64,000 bases of DNA from Elephas maximus indicus (lineage: Eukaryota > Chordata > Mammalia > Proboscidea > Elephantidae): NCBI RefSeq assembly GCF_024166365.1, contig NC_064830.1, forward strand, positions 93,860,968 through 93,924,967. The letters run 5' to 3'. The notes under the pieces were generated by a model. That model saw only the letters and a program-made list of their open reading frames with translations, was not told where the DNA came from and made no database searches. A program made the translations under genes and the position numbers. Positions 1 through 11,976 of the stretch are shown here, one piece after another (the first letter of the stretch is position 1; each line of letters opens with the position of its first letter).

Positions 1-332
1 TGGGAAGAACCCAGGGCTGACACATGGACACCCAGTAACCCACAAGCCCGACCAACAAGTAGGAAGATGCTCTGGGTCCTGCCTCCAGACTTGAAGCTCC
101 AGTTGCTCCAAGCCCATCATTCCCATGGGAATCGAGGTATGTGTATTGGCAGAGGGGTCTACACCTGTGCCGGTACCATCAAAGTTAAAAGCTGTGTATT
201 GTATGGCCCTTCAGAAATGGAGTTGGCAAGCCAGGGATAATCCAAATAAACAGTTCTCTCCGGTGGGCACTTCTAACTTACACAAGTTTGAGCCCCTTTG
301 GGGTAGAAAAAGGAAAATTCTTGAGACCTAAA
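1..332. other. Left-edge segment with no recognised feature
   Basis: This is an AT/GC-balanced stretch without a convincing coding frame or a repeat I can name. A 68-codon open frame from 125 has no recognisable motif. It may be the right end of a repeat that starts outside the window. Confidence 0.4.
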
Positions 333-510
333 GGGGTTCTTCCTGGTGACCTAGTGGTTAAGTGCTACAGCTACTAACCAAACGTTGGCAGTTCAAATCC
401 ACCAGGCACTCCTTGGAAACTCTTTGGGGCAGTTCCACTCTGTCCTATAGGGTCACTAGGAGTTGGAATCGACTCAGTGGCAGTGGGTTTGGTTTTTTTT
501 TTTTTTTTTT
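333..510 (+). mobile_element. AfroSINE
   Basis: A tRNA-like head (CTAGTGGTTAAG, A-box region), a B-box-like GTTCAAATCC, then the RTE-like tail (GGGTCACTAGGAGTTGGAATCGACTC) and a GGTTT plus long T run to 510. Full length and moderately diverged. Confidence 0.92.
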
Positions 511-554
511 GGTTAAAGGGGCTCTTAATGCCTAATATTAAGAGACAGCAAACC

Positions 555-1004
555 AAAAGGTGGAACCAACCCAAGTGTCCATCAGCTGATGAATGGGTAA
601 ACAAAAGGTGGTACGTACATACAATGGACTAGTATTCAGCCATAAGAAGAAATCAAGTTCTGACACATGCTATGACATGGATGAATCCAGAAAATATTAT
701 GCAAGGTGAAATAAGTTAGACACAGAAGGACAAAGATTGTGTGATTCCACTTAAATGAAATATTTAGAATAGGCAAATGCATACAGATGAAGGTCTCTTA
801 GTGGTTACCAGAGGCTGGGGGAAGAGAAGAATGGCAAGCTAGTGCTTGATGGGTATGAGATTCTGTTGAGAAATATTGCTGATGATTGCACAACATGATT
901 AATGTAATTAATGTCATTGAATTGTACACTAAAAAAAATAGTTTAAATGACAACTTTTTTGTTATATGTATTTTACCACAATAAATTTTTTTTAAAAAAG
1001 CAAA
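555..1004 (+). mobile_element. Ancient L1 3' end
   Basis: Diverged L1 ORF2 C-terminal sequence (the CCATCAGCTGATGAATGGGT region, then the GTATTCAGCCATAAGAAG region). It continues through the L1M-type 3' tail, ending in the GAATTGTACACT motif, an ACAATAAA signal and an A run near 985-1000. No open frame remains. Confidence 0.8.
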
Positions 1005-1669
1005 GCAACGCACTGAAAGAGAGTAAAGAAGATTTAAATAAATGGAAAGATGTCCATGCTCATGGACTGGAAGACTTAATATTGTTAAGATGTCAGTAGT
1101 ACCCAAAGCAATCTACTGATTCAATGCAATCCAGATCAAAAGTCAACAGAAATAGAAAAACCAATCCTCAACATTATATGGAATGGCAAGAGGCCCCAAA
1201 TAGCTGAAACAATGTTGAAAGAAAAGAACAAAGTAAGAGAGCTCACACTTCCTGATTATAAAACATACCATACAACTGCAGTAATCAAAATAGCCTGATC
1301 CTGGTATAACGATAGACACGCAGACCAACGGAGTAGAATTGAGAGTCCAGAAATAAACCCACACATCTATGTTCAACTGCTTTTTGACAAGGATGCTAAA
1401 TCCATTCAATGGGGAAAGAAGACTCTCTTCAATAAATTGTACTGGGAAAATTGTACTGGGATTTCCACATGCAGAAGAACGAAACAGGATCCATGCCTCA
1501 CACCATACACAAAAATGAATTCAGAATGGATTAAGAACCTAAGTGTGCAAACTAAAACCATAAAATATCTAGAAGAAAATGCAGGAGCAACACTGTCAGG
1601 CCTAGCTTTCAACAATGAATTATCTAATATAATAATAATAAAAAGCATGAACAGCAAAAGACAAAATGA
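1005..1669 (+). mobile_element. Old L1 ORF2 segment, outer host of a nested stack (part 1)
   Basis: L1 ORF2 C-terminal half without an open frame at the start. From 1437 an open stretch encodes the thumb/C-terminal region (tenets such as TPYTKMNSEWIKNL). It is cut at 1670 by a younger L1. The interrupted sentence resumes at 2924 after a copy of the 14-bp AAAAGACAAAATGA, so 1005-1669, 2924-3583 and 5619-5870 are one element. Confidence 0.88.
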
Positions 1670-2909
1670 TATTGCAGCTCTGTTTACAATAGCAAAAAGT
1701 TGGAAGCAACCAAGGTGTCCATCAACGGATGAATGGGTAAATAAATTGTGGTATATTCACACAATGGAATACTACGCATCGATAAAGAACAGTGACGAAT
1801 CTCTGAAACATTTCATAACATGGAGGAACCTGGAAGGCATTATGCTGAGCAAAATGAGTCAGAGGCAAAAGGACAAATACTGTATAAGACCACTATTATA
1901 AGATCTTGAGAAATAGTAAACCTGAGAAGAACACATACTTTTGTGGTTACGAGGGGGGGAGGGAGGGAGGGTGGGAGAGGGTTTTTTTATTGATTAATCA
2001 GTAGATAAGAACTGCTTTAGGTGAAGGGAAAGACAACACTCAATACATGGAAGGTCAGCTCAATTGGACTGGACCAAAAGCAAAGAAGTTTCCGGGATAA
2101 AATGAATGCTTCAAAGCTCAGCGGAGCAAGCGCGGGGGTCTGGGGAACATGGTTTGCGGGGACTTCTAAGTCAATTGGCAAAATAATTCTATTATGAAAT
2201 CATTCTGCATCCCACTTTGAAATGTGGCGTCTGGGGTCTTAAATGCTAACAAGCAGCCATCTAAGATGCAGCAATTGGTCTCAACCCACCTGGAGCAAAG
2301 GAAAATGAAGAACACCAAGCCCACATGACAACTAAGAGCCCAAGAGACAGAAAGGGCCACATGAACAAGAGACCTACATCATCCTGAGACCAGAAGAACT
2401 AGTTGGTGCCCGGCCACAATCGATGACTGCCCTGACAGGGAGCTCAGCAGAGGACCCCTGAGGGAGCAGGAGAGCAGTGGGATGCAGACCCCAAATTCTC
2501 ATAAGAAGACCAAACTTAATGGTCTGACTGAGACTGGAGGAATCCCGGCGGCCATGCTCTCCAGACCTTCTGTTGACACAGGACAGGAACCATCCCTGAA
2601 GACAACTCATCAGACATGAAAGGGACTGGTCAGCGGGTGGGAGAGAGACGCTGATGAAGAGTGAGCTAATTATATCAGGTGTACACTTGAGATTGTGTTG
2701 GCAACTCTTGTCTGGAGGGGGGATGGGAGGATAGAGAGAGAGGGAAGCCGGCAAAATTGTCAAGAAAGGAGAGACTGAAAGGGCTGACTCAAGACGGGGA
2801 GAGTAAGTGGGAGTAGGGAGTGAGATGTATGTAAACTTATATGTGACAGACTGATTGGATTTGTAAACGTTCACTTGAAGCTTAATAAAAGTTATTATAA
2901 AAAAAAAAA
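1670..2909 (+). mobile_element. 5'-truncated younger L1 (ORF2 end plus 3'UTR) with perfect TSD
   Basis: It starts within the ORF2 C-terminus (AALFTIAKSWKQPRCPSTDEW...), reaches a stop at 1899-1901, then carries a roughly 1-kb elephant-type L1 3'UTR with a G-rich tract (1953-1981), an AATAAA signal at 2884 and an A tail. The 14-bp TSD AAAAGACAAAATGA occurs at 1656-1669 and 2910-2923. The 3'UTR is the same family as those at 60488-61244 and, reversed, 33204-33715 and 56583-56946. Confidence 0.93.
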
Positions 2910-2923
2910 AAAAGACAAAATGA

Positions 2924-3583
2924 ATAAACTGGACCTCATAAAAATAAAAAAAAAATTTTCACCCAAGGACTTTACCAAAAAAGTGAAAAGACAAGCTACC
3001 AACAGACAGAATATCTTAGGAAACCATAGATGTGACAAGAATTTAATAACCAAAACATATGTAAAACTGGTACAACTTAACAGCAAAAAGACAACCCAAT
3101 CATAAAATGGGCAAAGTACTTGAATAGATGTTTCACCAAAGAAGACATTCAAATGGCCACCAAACGCATGAAAAGATGCTCAGCATCATTAGCCGTCAGA
3201 GAAATGCAAATCAAAACCACAAGAAGATACCATTTCACCCCCATTATGGATGGCTAAGATTAAAAAAAAAAAAAAAAGCCAGATAATAACAAATGTTGGA
3301 GAAGATGTGGGGAAATTGGAACCCTTACCCACTGCTGGTGGGAATGCAAAATGGTACAGCTGTTGTGAAAAAGTGTGGCGATTCCTCAGAAAACCAAAAA
3401 TAGAACTACTATATGAGCCAGCAATTCCACTCCTAGGCGTATACCAAAAAGACTTGAAAGCAGAGACTCAAACAGACTGTACACCAATGTTCATTGCAGC
3501 ACTGTTCACAATAGCCAAAAGGGGGAAACAAACTAAATGCCCACCAACAGATGAATGGATAAATAAAACGTGGTACATAGATG
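2924..3583 (+). mobile_element. Old L1 ORF2, continuation (part 2)
   Basis: This picks up the host L1 right after the TSD: the connection to the C-terminal domain, the run that normally reads as the L1 zinc-knuckle-proximal region (GEDVGKLEPLPTAGGNAKWYSC), and LFTIAKRGKQTKCPPTDEWIN. It breaks at ACATAGATG (3575-3583), which is repeated after the RTE at 5619-5627. Confidence 0.88.
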
Positions 3584-5618
3584 ATCTTGAGTTTATCTCA
3601 TCTGAATTTAGAGACCATCTAAATAAATTTGACGCATTGAACACTAGTGACCGAAAGCCAGATGAGTTGTGGAATGACATCAAGGACATCATCCATGAAG
3701 AAAGCAAGAGGTCACTGAAAAGACAGGAAAGAAAGAAAAGAGACCAAGATGGATGTCAGCGGAGACTCTGAAACTTGCTCTTGAGCGTTGAGCAGCCAAA
3801 GCAAATGAAGAATTGATGAAGTAGAAGAACTGAACAGAAGATTTCAAAGGGCATCTCGAGAAGGCAAAGTATTATGACATGTACACAAGAGCTGGAGATG
3901 GAAAACCAAAAGGGAAGTACACGCTCGGTGTTACTCAAGCTGAAAGAACTGAAGAAAAAATTCAAGCCTCGAGTTGCAATAGTGAAGGATTCCATGGGGA
4001 AAATATTAAACAACGCAGGAAGCATCAAAAGAACATGGAAGAAATACACAGAGTCATTATACCAAAAAGAATTAGTTGATGTTCAACCATTTCAAGAGGT
4101 GGCATATGAAAAGAACTGATGGTACTGAAGGAAGAAGTCCAAACTGCTCTGAAGGCATTGGCGAAAAACAAGGCTCCAGGAATTGATGGAATATCAATTG
4201 AGATATTTCAACAAACAGATGCAGCTCTAGAGGTGCTCACTCGTCTATGCCAAGAAATATGGAAGACAGCTTCCTGGTCAACTGACTGGAAGAGATGCAC
4301 ATTTATGCCTATTCCCAAAAAAGGTGATCCAACCGAATGTGGAAATTATAGAACAATGTCATTAATATCACACGCAAGCAAAATTTTGCTGAAGATCATT
4401 CAAAAGTGGCTGCAGCAGTATATCGACAGGGAACTGTCAGAAATTCAGGCTGGTTTCAGAAGAGGACGTGGAACATTGCTGATGTCAGATGGATCCTGGC
4501 TGTAAGCAGAGAATACCAGAAGGATGTTTATCTGTGTTTTATTGACTATGCAAAGGCATTCAACTGTGTGGATCATAACAAACTATGGATAACACTGCCA
4601 AGAATGGGAATTCCAGAACACTTCATTGTGCTCATGAGGAACCTTTAAATAGATCAAGAGGCAGTTGTTCAGATAGAGCAAGAGGATACAGATTGTTTTA
4701 AAGTCAGGAAAAGTGTGTGTCAGGGTTGTATTCTTTCACCACACCTATTTAATCTGTATGCTGAACAAATAATCCGAGAAGCTGGACTATATGAAGAAGA
4801 ACAGGGCATTAGGATTGGAGGAAGACTCATTAACAACCCGCGTTATGCAAATGACACAACCTTGCTTGCTGAAGGTGAAGAGGACTTGAAGCACTTACTG
4901 ATGAAGATCAAAGACCACAGCCTTCAGTATGGATTACACCTCAACATAAAGAAAACAAAAATCCTCACAACCGGCCCAATGAGCAACATCATGATAAACG
5001 GAGAAAAGATTGAAGTTGTCAAGGAGTTCATTTTACTTGGATCCACAATCAACACCCATGGAAGCAGCAGTCCAGAAATCAAAAGACGCATTGCATTGGG
5101 TAAATCTGCTGCAAAGGACCTCTTCAAAGTGTTAAAGAGCAAAGATGTCACCCTAAAGACTAAGGTGCGCCTGACCCAAGCCGTGGTATTTTCAATTGAC
5201 TCATATGCACGTGAAAGCTGGACAATGAATAAGGAAGAGTGAAGAAGAATTGACGCCTCTGAATTGTGTTGGTGAAGAATATTGAATATCCCATGGACTG
5301 CCAAAAGAACAAACAAATCTGCCTTGAAAGAAGTGCAGCCAGAATGCTCCTTAGAGGCAAGGATGGTGAGACTGTGTCTTACATACTTTGGACATGTTGT
5401 CAGGAGGGATCAGTCTCTGGAGGACATCATGCTTGGCAGAGTACAGGGTCAGCGGAAAAGAGGAAGACCCTCAACGAGGTGGATTGACACAGTGGCTGCA
5501 ACAATGAGCTCAAGCATAACAACGATTGTAAGGATGGCGCAGGACCAGGCAGTGTTTTGTTCTGTTGTGCGTAGGGTCGCTGTGAGTCGGAACTGACTTG
5601 ACGGCACCTAACAACAAC
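3584..5618 (+). mobile_element. RTE-clade LINE, 5'-truncated, inserted in old L1
   Basis: This carries the RTE reverse transcriptase: the KNKAPGIDGI motif (about 4158-4187), FIDYAKAFN (4537-4563), QGCILSPHLFNLYAEQ (from 4718), and the catalytic box, which reads YAND at 4844-4855 instead of YADD. The RTE C-terminal signature follows (FGHVVRRDQSLE, then KRGRPSTRWIDTVAATM near 5460-5500). It is broken by a frameshift near 4475, a stop at 4646 and another at 5240. The 3' end is the ACCTAACAACAACA tail. The TSD is ACATAGATG/ACGTAGATG. Endonuclease sequence is lost by 5' truncation, so this copy is inactive. Confidence 0.93.
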
Positions 5619-5870
5619 ACGTAGATGCAATGAAATACTACTCAGCCAGTAGGAGAAATGAAGTCTTGATACATGCCACATTATACTGAGCGAAAAAAGC
5701 CAATCACAAAAGGACAAATATTATATGACCTCACTTATATAAAAAGAAAGAAAAGGCAAATACATAGAGGCCAAAGTTTATTAGTGGTTACCAAGGGCAA
5801 GAGGGGCAAGGGGAGGTTAACAGTGATGGAAAAATCACACAGCCAATTATTGTAATTACTGTCAAAAAGT
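5619..5870 (+). mobile_element. Old L1 3' end, continuation (part 3)
   Basis: The host L1 resumes with the codons that normally follow the tryptophan-rich ORF2 end (ATACTACTCAGCCAGTAGGAG), then the degenerate 3' tail. It is abruptly followed by an antisense RTE at 5881. Confidence 0.82.
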
Positions 5871-5880
5871 TGTTTCTTAT

Positions 5881-8035
5881 GTTGTTAGGTGCTGTCAGTT
5901 CCGACTCATAGTAACCCTATGCACAACAGAACCAAACACTGCCCAGTCCTGCACCATCCTCACAATCGTTACACTTGAGCTCATTGTTTCAGCCACTATG
6001 TCAATCCATCTCATTGACAGACTTCCTCTTTTTTGATGACCCTCTACCTTACCAAGCATGATGTCCTTCTCCAGGGACTGGTCCCTCCTCATAAAATGTC
6101 CAAAATGCATGAGATGAAGTCTCACCATCCTCCCAAGGAGCACTCTGTCTGTACTTCTTCCGAGACAGACTTGTTCCTTCTTCTGGCCGCCCATGGTAGT
6201 ATATTCAATATTCTTTGCCAACACTATAGTTCAAAAGCATCAATTCCTCTTCAGCTTTCTTTATTCATTGCCGAGCTTTTCCATGCATATGAGGTGACTG
6301 AAAATCTCATGTCTTGGGTCAGACACACCTGAGTTCTCAAAGTGACATCTTTGTTTTTTAACACTTTAAAGAGGTCTTTTGCAGCAGATTTACCCAATAC
6401 AATGCGTCGTTTGATTTCTTAACTGCTGCTTCCATGGGCATTGAGTGTGAATCCAAGTAAAAGGAAATCCTTGACAACTTCAATCTTTTCTCCATTTATC
6501 ATGATGTTGGTTATTGGTCCAGTTGGGAGGATTTTTTTTTTTTATGTTGAGACGTAATCCACACTGAAGGCTATAGCCTTTGATCTTCATCAAAGGCTTA
6601 AAGTCCTCTTAACTTTCAGCAAGCCAGGTTGTGTCATCTGCATATTGAAGGTTGCTAATGCATCTTCTTCCAATCCTGATGCCCTGTTCTTCTTCATATA
6701 GTCCAGCTTCTTGGGTCATTTGCTCAGCATACAGATTGAATAAGTATGGTGAAAGGATACAATGCTGCCATACGCCTTTCTTGGTTTTAAACCACCCAGT
6801 ATCCTCTTATTTTGTTGTAACGACTGCCTCTTGATCTATGTACAGTTTCCTCATGAGGACAATTAGGTGTTCTGGAATTCCCATACTTTGCAATGTTATC
6901 CATAATCTGTTATGCTCCACGCAGTCAAATGCCTTTGCATAGTCAATAAAACACAGATAAACATCTTTTGGGTATTCTCTGCTCTTAGCCAAGATCCATT
7001 TGACATCAGCAATGATGTCTCTCCTACCACATCCTTTTCTGAATCTGGCTTGAATATCTGGTAGTTCCCTACTGATATACTGCTGCAACCATTTTTGAAT
7101 TATCTTTGCAAAATTTTACTTGTCTCTGATATTAATGGTATTGTTTGATAATTTCTGCATTCTGTTGGATCCCCTTTGTTTGGAATGGGCACAAATATGG
7201 ATCTCTTCCAGTTGGTTGGCCAGATAGCTGTCTTCCAAATTTCTTGGCATAGACGAGTGAGCACCTCCAGCGCTGCACCTGTTTGTTGAAACATCTCAAT
7301 TGATATTCCATCAATTCCTGGAGCCTTGTTTTTCCCCAATGCCTTCAGAGCAGCTTGGACTTCTTCCTTCAGTACCATCAGTTTTTGGTCGTATGTTACC
7401 TCCTGAAATGGTTGAACGTTGACCAATTCTTTTTTGTACAGTGTCTCTTTGTATTCCTTTCATCTTCTTTTGATGCTTCCTGTGTCATTCAATATTTACC
7501 CCATAGAATCCTTCAATATTGCAACTTGAGGCTTGAATTTTTTCTTCAGTTCTTTCAGCTTTTGGTTTTCTAACTCCAGGTCTTTGCATATTTCATTGTA
7601 ATATCTTACTTTGTGCTCTCAAACCACCCTTTGAAATCTTCTGTTCAGCTCTTTTGCTTAATCGTTTCTTCCATTTGCTTTAGCTACTCTACATTCAAGA
7701 GCAAGTTTCGGAGTCTCTTCTGATGTCTATTTTGGTCTTTTGTTTATTTCCTGTCTTTTTAATGACCTCTTGCTGTCTTCACGTATGATGTCCTTTATGT
7801 CACCCTACCACTCGTCTGGTCTTCAGTCATTAGCATTCAGTGCATCAGCTCTACTCTTCAGATGGTCTCTAAATTCAGGTAAGATGTACTCAAGGTTGTA
7901 CTTTGGCTCCCATGGACAGTTTTCATTTTCTTTGGGTTCAGCTTGAATTTGCATATGAGCAATCGATGGACTGTTCCTTAGGCCTTGGCCTTGTTTTCAC
8001 TGATGATATTGAGCTTCTCCATTGACTCTTTCTAC
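5881..8035 (-). mobile_element. RTE-clade LINE, antisense, 5'-truncated
   Basis: Read on the minus strand it runs from the region before the RT (near 8035) to the RTE tail (5881). The RT motifs include KNKAPGIDGISIEMFQ (7100-7426 frame), YLCFIDYAKAFDCVEHN (6807-7088 frame), an intact YADDT near 6640 and a C-terminal KRGSLSMRWIDIVAETM. Several frameshifts break it into three main frames. The 3' end matches the shared gene-tail module. Confidence 0.92.
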
Positions 8036-8036
8036 A

Positions 8037-10591
8037 GATCAATAAGCTATGCACCTTTAAAAAGTTGAATTGGCTCAGCACAGTAGCAGGATACAAGATA
8101 AACATACAAAAATCAGTTGGATTCCTATACACTGATAAAGAGAACAATGAAAAGGAAATTGGGGAAACAATGCCATATATAATAGCCCCTAAAAAAATAA
8201 AATACTTAGGAATAAATATAACCAGTGATGTAAAAGACCTTCACAAAGAAAACTACAAAACACTACTGCAAGAAACCAAAAGAGAGCTACATAAATGGAA
8301 AAACATCCCATGCTCATGGATAGGTAGACTCAACATTGTGGAAATGACAATTCTACCCAAAGCGACTTACAAATACAATGCAATCCTGATCCAAATACCC
8401 ACAACATTCTTTAAAGAGATGGAAAACCTTATCATTAACTTTATATGGAAAGGAAAGAAGCTCTGGATAAGTAAAGCACTATTGATGAAGAAGAATAAAG
8501 TAGGAAACTCAAACTACCTGACATCAGAACCTACTATACAGCCACAGTAGTCAAAACAGCCAGTTACTGGTACCATGACAGATACACTGACGAACGGAAC
8601 ATAATTGAGAACCCAGATGTAAATCCATCCACCTATGGTCACCTGATTTTTGACAGGGACCCAAAGTCAACAAATGGTGCTGGCAAAAACTGGATGTCCA
8701 TCTACAAAAAAAAAAAAAAAAAATGGAATAGGACCCATACCTCACACCACATACAAAACTAATTCAAAATGGATCAAAGACCTAAATATAAAGCCAAAAA
8801 CTCTGAAGTTCTTAGAAGAAAAAATAGGATCAACCCTAGAGGCCCTAATACACAGCATTAACAGGGTACAAACCACAAGCAAGAATACACAAGCTTCAGA
8901 AGATAAGCTAGATAACTGGGATCTTCTAAAAATTAAAACAATTCTGCTCATCAAAATACTTCACCAAAAGAGTAAAAAGAGAACCTACAGTCTGGGGGGA
9001 AAAAAATTGGCTATTACAAATCAGACAAAGGTCTAATCTTTAAAATCTACAAGAATATCCAATAGCTCTACAAAAAAAAAAGAAAAATAATCCAATTAAA
9101 AAATGGGCAAAGGAAATGAACAGACACTGCATGAAAGAAGACATTTAAGTGGCCAGCAGACACAAGAGGAAATGCTCAAGATCACTAGCCATTACAGAAA
9201 TGCAAATCAAAACCACAATGAGATACCATCTCACCCCAGCATTATTGTAACGAACCAAAAAAACAGGAAATAACAAATGTTGGAGAGGCTGCAGAGAGTT
9301 CGGAACTCTTACGCACTGCTGGTGGGCATGCAAAACAATACAACCATTTTGGAAAATGATAGGCGCTTCCTTAGAAAGCTGGAAATAGTAATACCATATG
9401 ATCCAGCAATCTCACTCCTAGGAATATAGCCTAGAGAAATAAGAGTCGTCACATGAATAGACATATGCACACCCATGTTCATTGCAGCATTGTCCACAAT
9501 AGTAAAAAGATGGAAACAACCTAGATGCCCACCAACAGATGAGTGGATGAACAAACTGGGGTACATATACACAATGGAGTATTATACAATGATAAAGAAC
9601 AGTAATGGATCTGTAAAGCATCTTATAACATGGATGAATCTGGAGAGTATTATGCTGAGTCAAAAAAGCCAGTCACAAAAGGACAAATATTTTATGAGAC
9701 CACTAACTGTAAAAACTCATGAAAAGTTTTACACACAAAAAGAAACAATCTTTGATGGTTATGAGGGAGGGGAGGGGTGGGGATGGAAAAACACTAAACA
9801 AACAACAGGTAAGTGGTAACTTTGGTAAAGGGTGAGACACTACACAGTACTGGGGAGACCAGCAGAACTCCTACAAGGCAAGGTTATGGAAGCTCCACAG
9901 ACACACCCAAACTCCCTGAGGGACTGAATTGCTGGGCTGAGGGCTCTGGGGACCATGGCCTCAGGGAACATCTAGCTCAATTGACATAATATAGTTTATA
10001 AAGAAAATGTTCTACATTCTACTTTAGTTGAGTAGTGTCTGGGGTCTTATAAGCCACTGAGTGGCCATCTAGGATACTCCACTAGCCTCACCCCTTTGGG
10101 AGCAAAGAAGAATGAAGAAAACCAAAGATACAAGGGAAAGATTAGTCCAAAGGACTAATGGACCACATCTACTATGGCCTCCACCAGACTGAGTCTAGTA
10201 CAACTAGATGGTGCGTGGCTACCACCACCGACTGCTCTGACAGGGATCACATGGAGGGTCCTGGACAGAGCTGGAGAAAAATGTAGACCACTATTCTAAC
10301 TCAAAAAGAAAGACCAGACTTGCTGGCCTGACAGAGACTGGAGAAACTCTGAGAGTATGGCCCCTAGACACCCTTTCAGCTCAGTAATGAAGTCACTCCT
10401 GAGGCTCACCCTTCAGCCAAAAACAAAATGAGACTAAAGGGGTACACTAGCCCTGGGACAAGGACTAGAAGGCAGGAGGTGACAGGAAAGCTGGTAATAG
10501 GGAACCCAAGGTTGTTAACCAATGTCCTAAAACAATATGTGTACTAACTCTTTAATGAGAAACTAGTTTTTTCTATTAAAAAAAAAAAAAA
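8037..10591 (+). mobile_element. L1, 5'-truncated, RT palm to poly(A)
   Basis: ORF2 starts within the RT palm (GYKINIQKSVGFLYT, 8092-8136), continues through IKYLGINIT, the NFIWKGKK motif and the C-terminal domain ending near 9730, then a diverged 3'UTR and a pure A run at 10578-10591. Frames are shifted around 8548, at an A run near 8707 and again near 9060. The 3'UTR is a different subfamily from that at 1902-2900. Confidence 0.9.
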
Positions 10592-10649
10592 GTTGAGTTG
10601 ACAAAAATTGTGTGATATATTTACAACAACAACAACAAAAAAGAAATGA

Positions 10650-10887
10650 GTAGGTGCTGAGGATGTTTACATACAACCGAACACTTTATGGGATTTTGTT
10701 CCCTGATTTGGGGGTTTAGGGTCATGGTTTCTTGGGACATCCCAATTAATTGGCCTAATAATGTGTTTAGTGCTTCTATTCTACCTTGTACTTTGTTGTG
10801 TAGGCCTGGGGTCTTAAAAGCTTGAAAGTGTCCATCCGAGGCACAATTGATCTTTATTCACCTGAAGCAGCAGCTGAAGAAGGAGAG
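10650..10887 (+). mobile_element. L1 3'UTR fragment
   Basis: Similar to the variant L1 3'UTR at 21041-21390 and 31030-31330, including GGGGTCTTAAAAGCTTG and CATCC(G/A)AGGCACAA. It is bounded by ACAACAACAACAA-rich sequence on the left. Confidence 0.7.
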
Positions 10888-10892
10888 GTATT

Positions 10893-11975
10893 TACATTTA
10901 CATTCCATTTACAATGACAGAGAATAGAATACCTAGAAATAAACCTAACCAGGGAGGTGAAGGACTTATACAATGAAAACTATAAAACACTGCTGAAAGA
11001 AATTAAAGAAGACTAAAATAAAACGAAAGATGTTCCATGTTCATGGATTGGAAGACTTAATATTGTCAATACTATACAAACTGATCTATAGATTCAACAC
11101 AATCCTGGTCAAAAGTCCAACAGCCTTCTTTACAGAAATAGAAAAACCAATCCTCAACTTTATATGGACTGGCAAGAAGCCCCAAATAACTAAAACAATG
11201 TTGAAAATAAAAAGCAAAGTAGGAGGGCTCACACTTCCTGATTTTAAAACATACTCTACAGCTACGGTACACAAAACAGCTTGGTACTGGTATAAGAATA
11301 GTCACATAGACCAATGGAATAGAATTGAGAATCCAGAAATAAACCCACATATCTATGGTCAACTGATTTTTGACAAGAGTACTAAGTCCATTTGATGGGG
11401 AAAGAAGAGTCTCTTCAATAAGATGTGCTGAGAAAATGGATTTCCACATGCAGAAAATGAAACAGGAACCATGCCTCACACCATAAACAAAAAAAAATTC
11501 AAAGTGGATTAAGGACCTAAATGTGCAAACTAAAACCTTAAAATTCCTAGAAGAAAATGCAGGAGCAATGCTATTGGGCCTAGCATTTCAGAATGGATTA
11601 TCTAATATAATAACAAAGGCACAAACGGAAAAAGGCAAAATCCAAAGATTTTACAAAAAAAGTGAAAAGACAAACTACTGACTGAGAGAATATCTTCAGA
11701 AACCATATATCCAACAAGAATCCAATATTCAAAATATATATAAAACTTTGACAATTTAACAACAAAAAGGCAAATAACTCAGTCATAAAACAGGCAAAGA
11801 ACTTGAATAGACATTTCACCAAAGTGGATATTCAAATGGCCGCCAAACACATGAAAAGATGCTCAGGGTCATTAGCCATAAGAGAGACGCAAATCAAAAC
11901 CACAATGAGATACCAATTCGCTCATAACTAGGATGCTTAAGATTAAAAAAAAAAAAAAAAAGCCAGAAAATAACA
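10893..11975 (+). mobile_element. Diverged L1 ORF2 segment
   Basis: L1 ORF2 with the [12 protein letters not shown] region, [26 protein letters not shown] (11030-11395 frame) and the C-terminal connection, then an A run at 11946-11961. It ends where an L1 5'UTR begins at about 11977. No continuation appears after that element, so it may be truncated and not split. Confidence 0.82.
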
Positions 11976-11976
11976 A

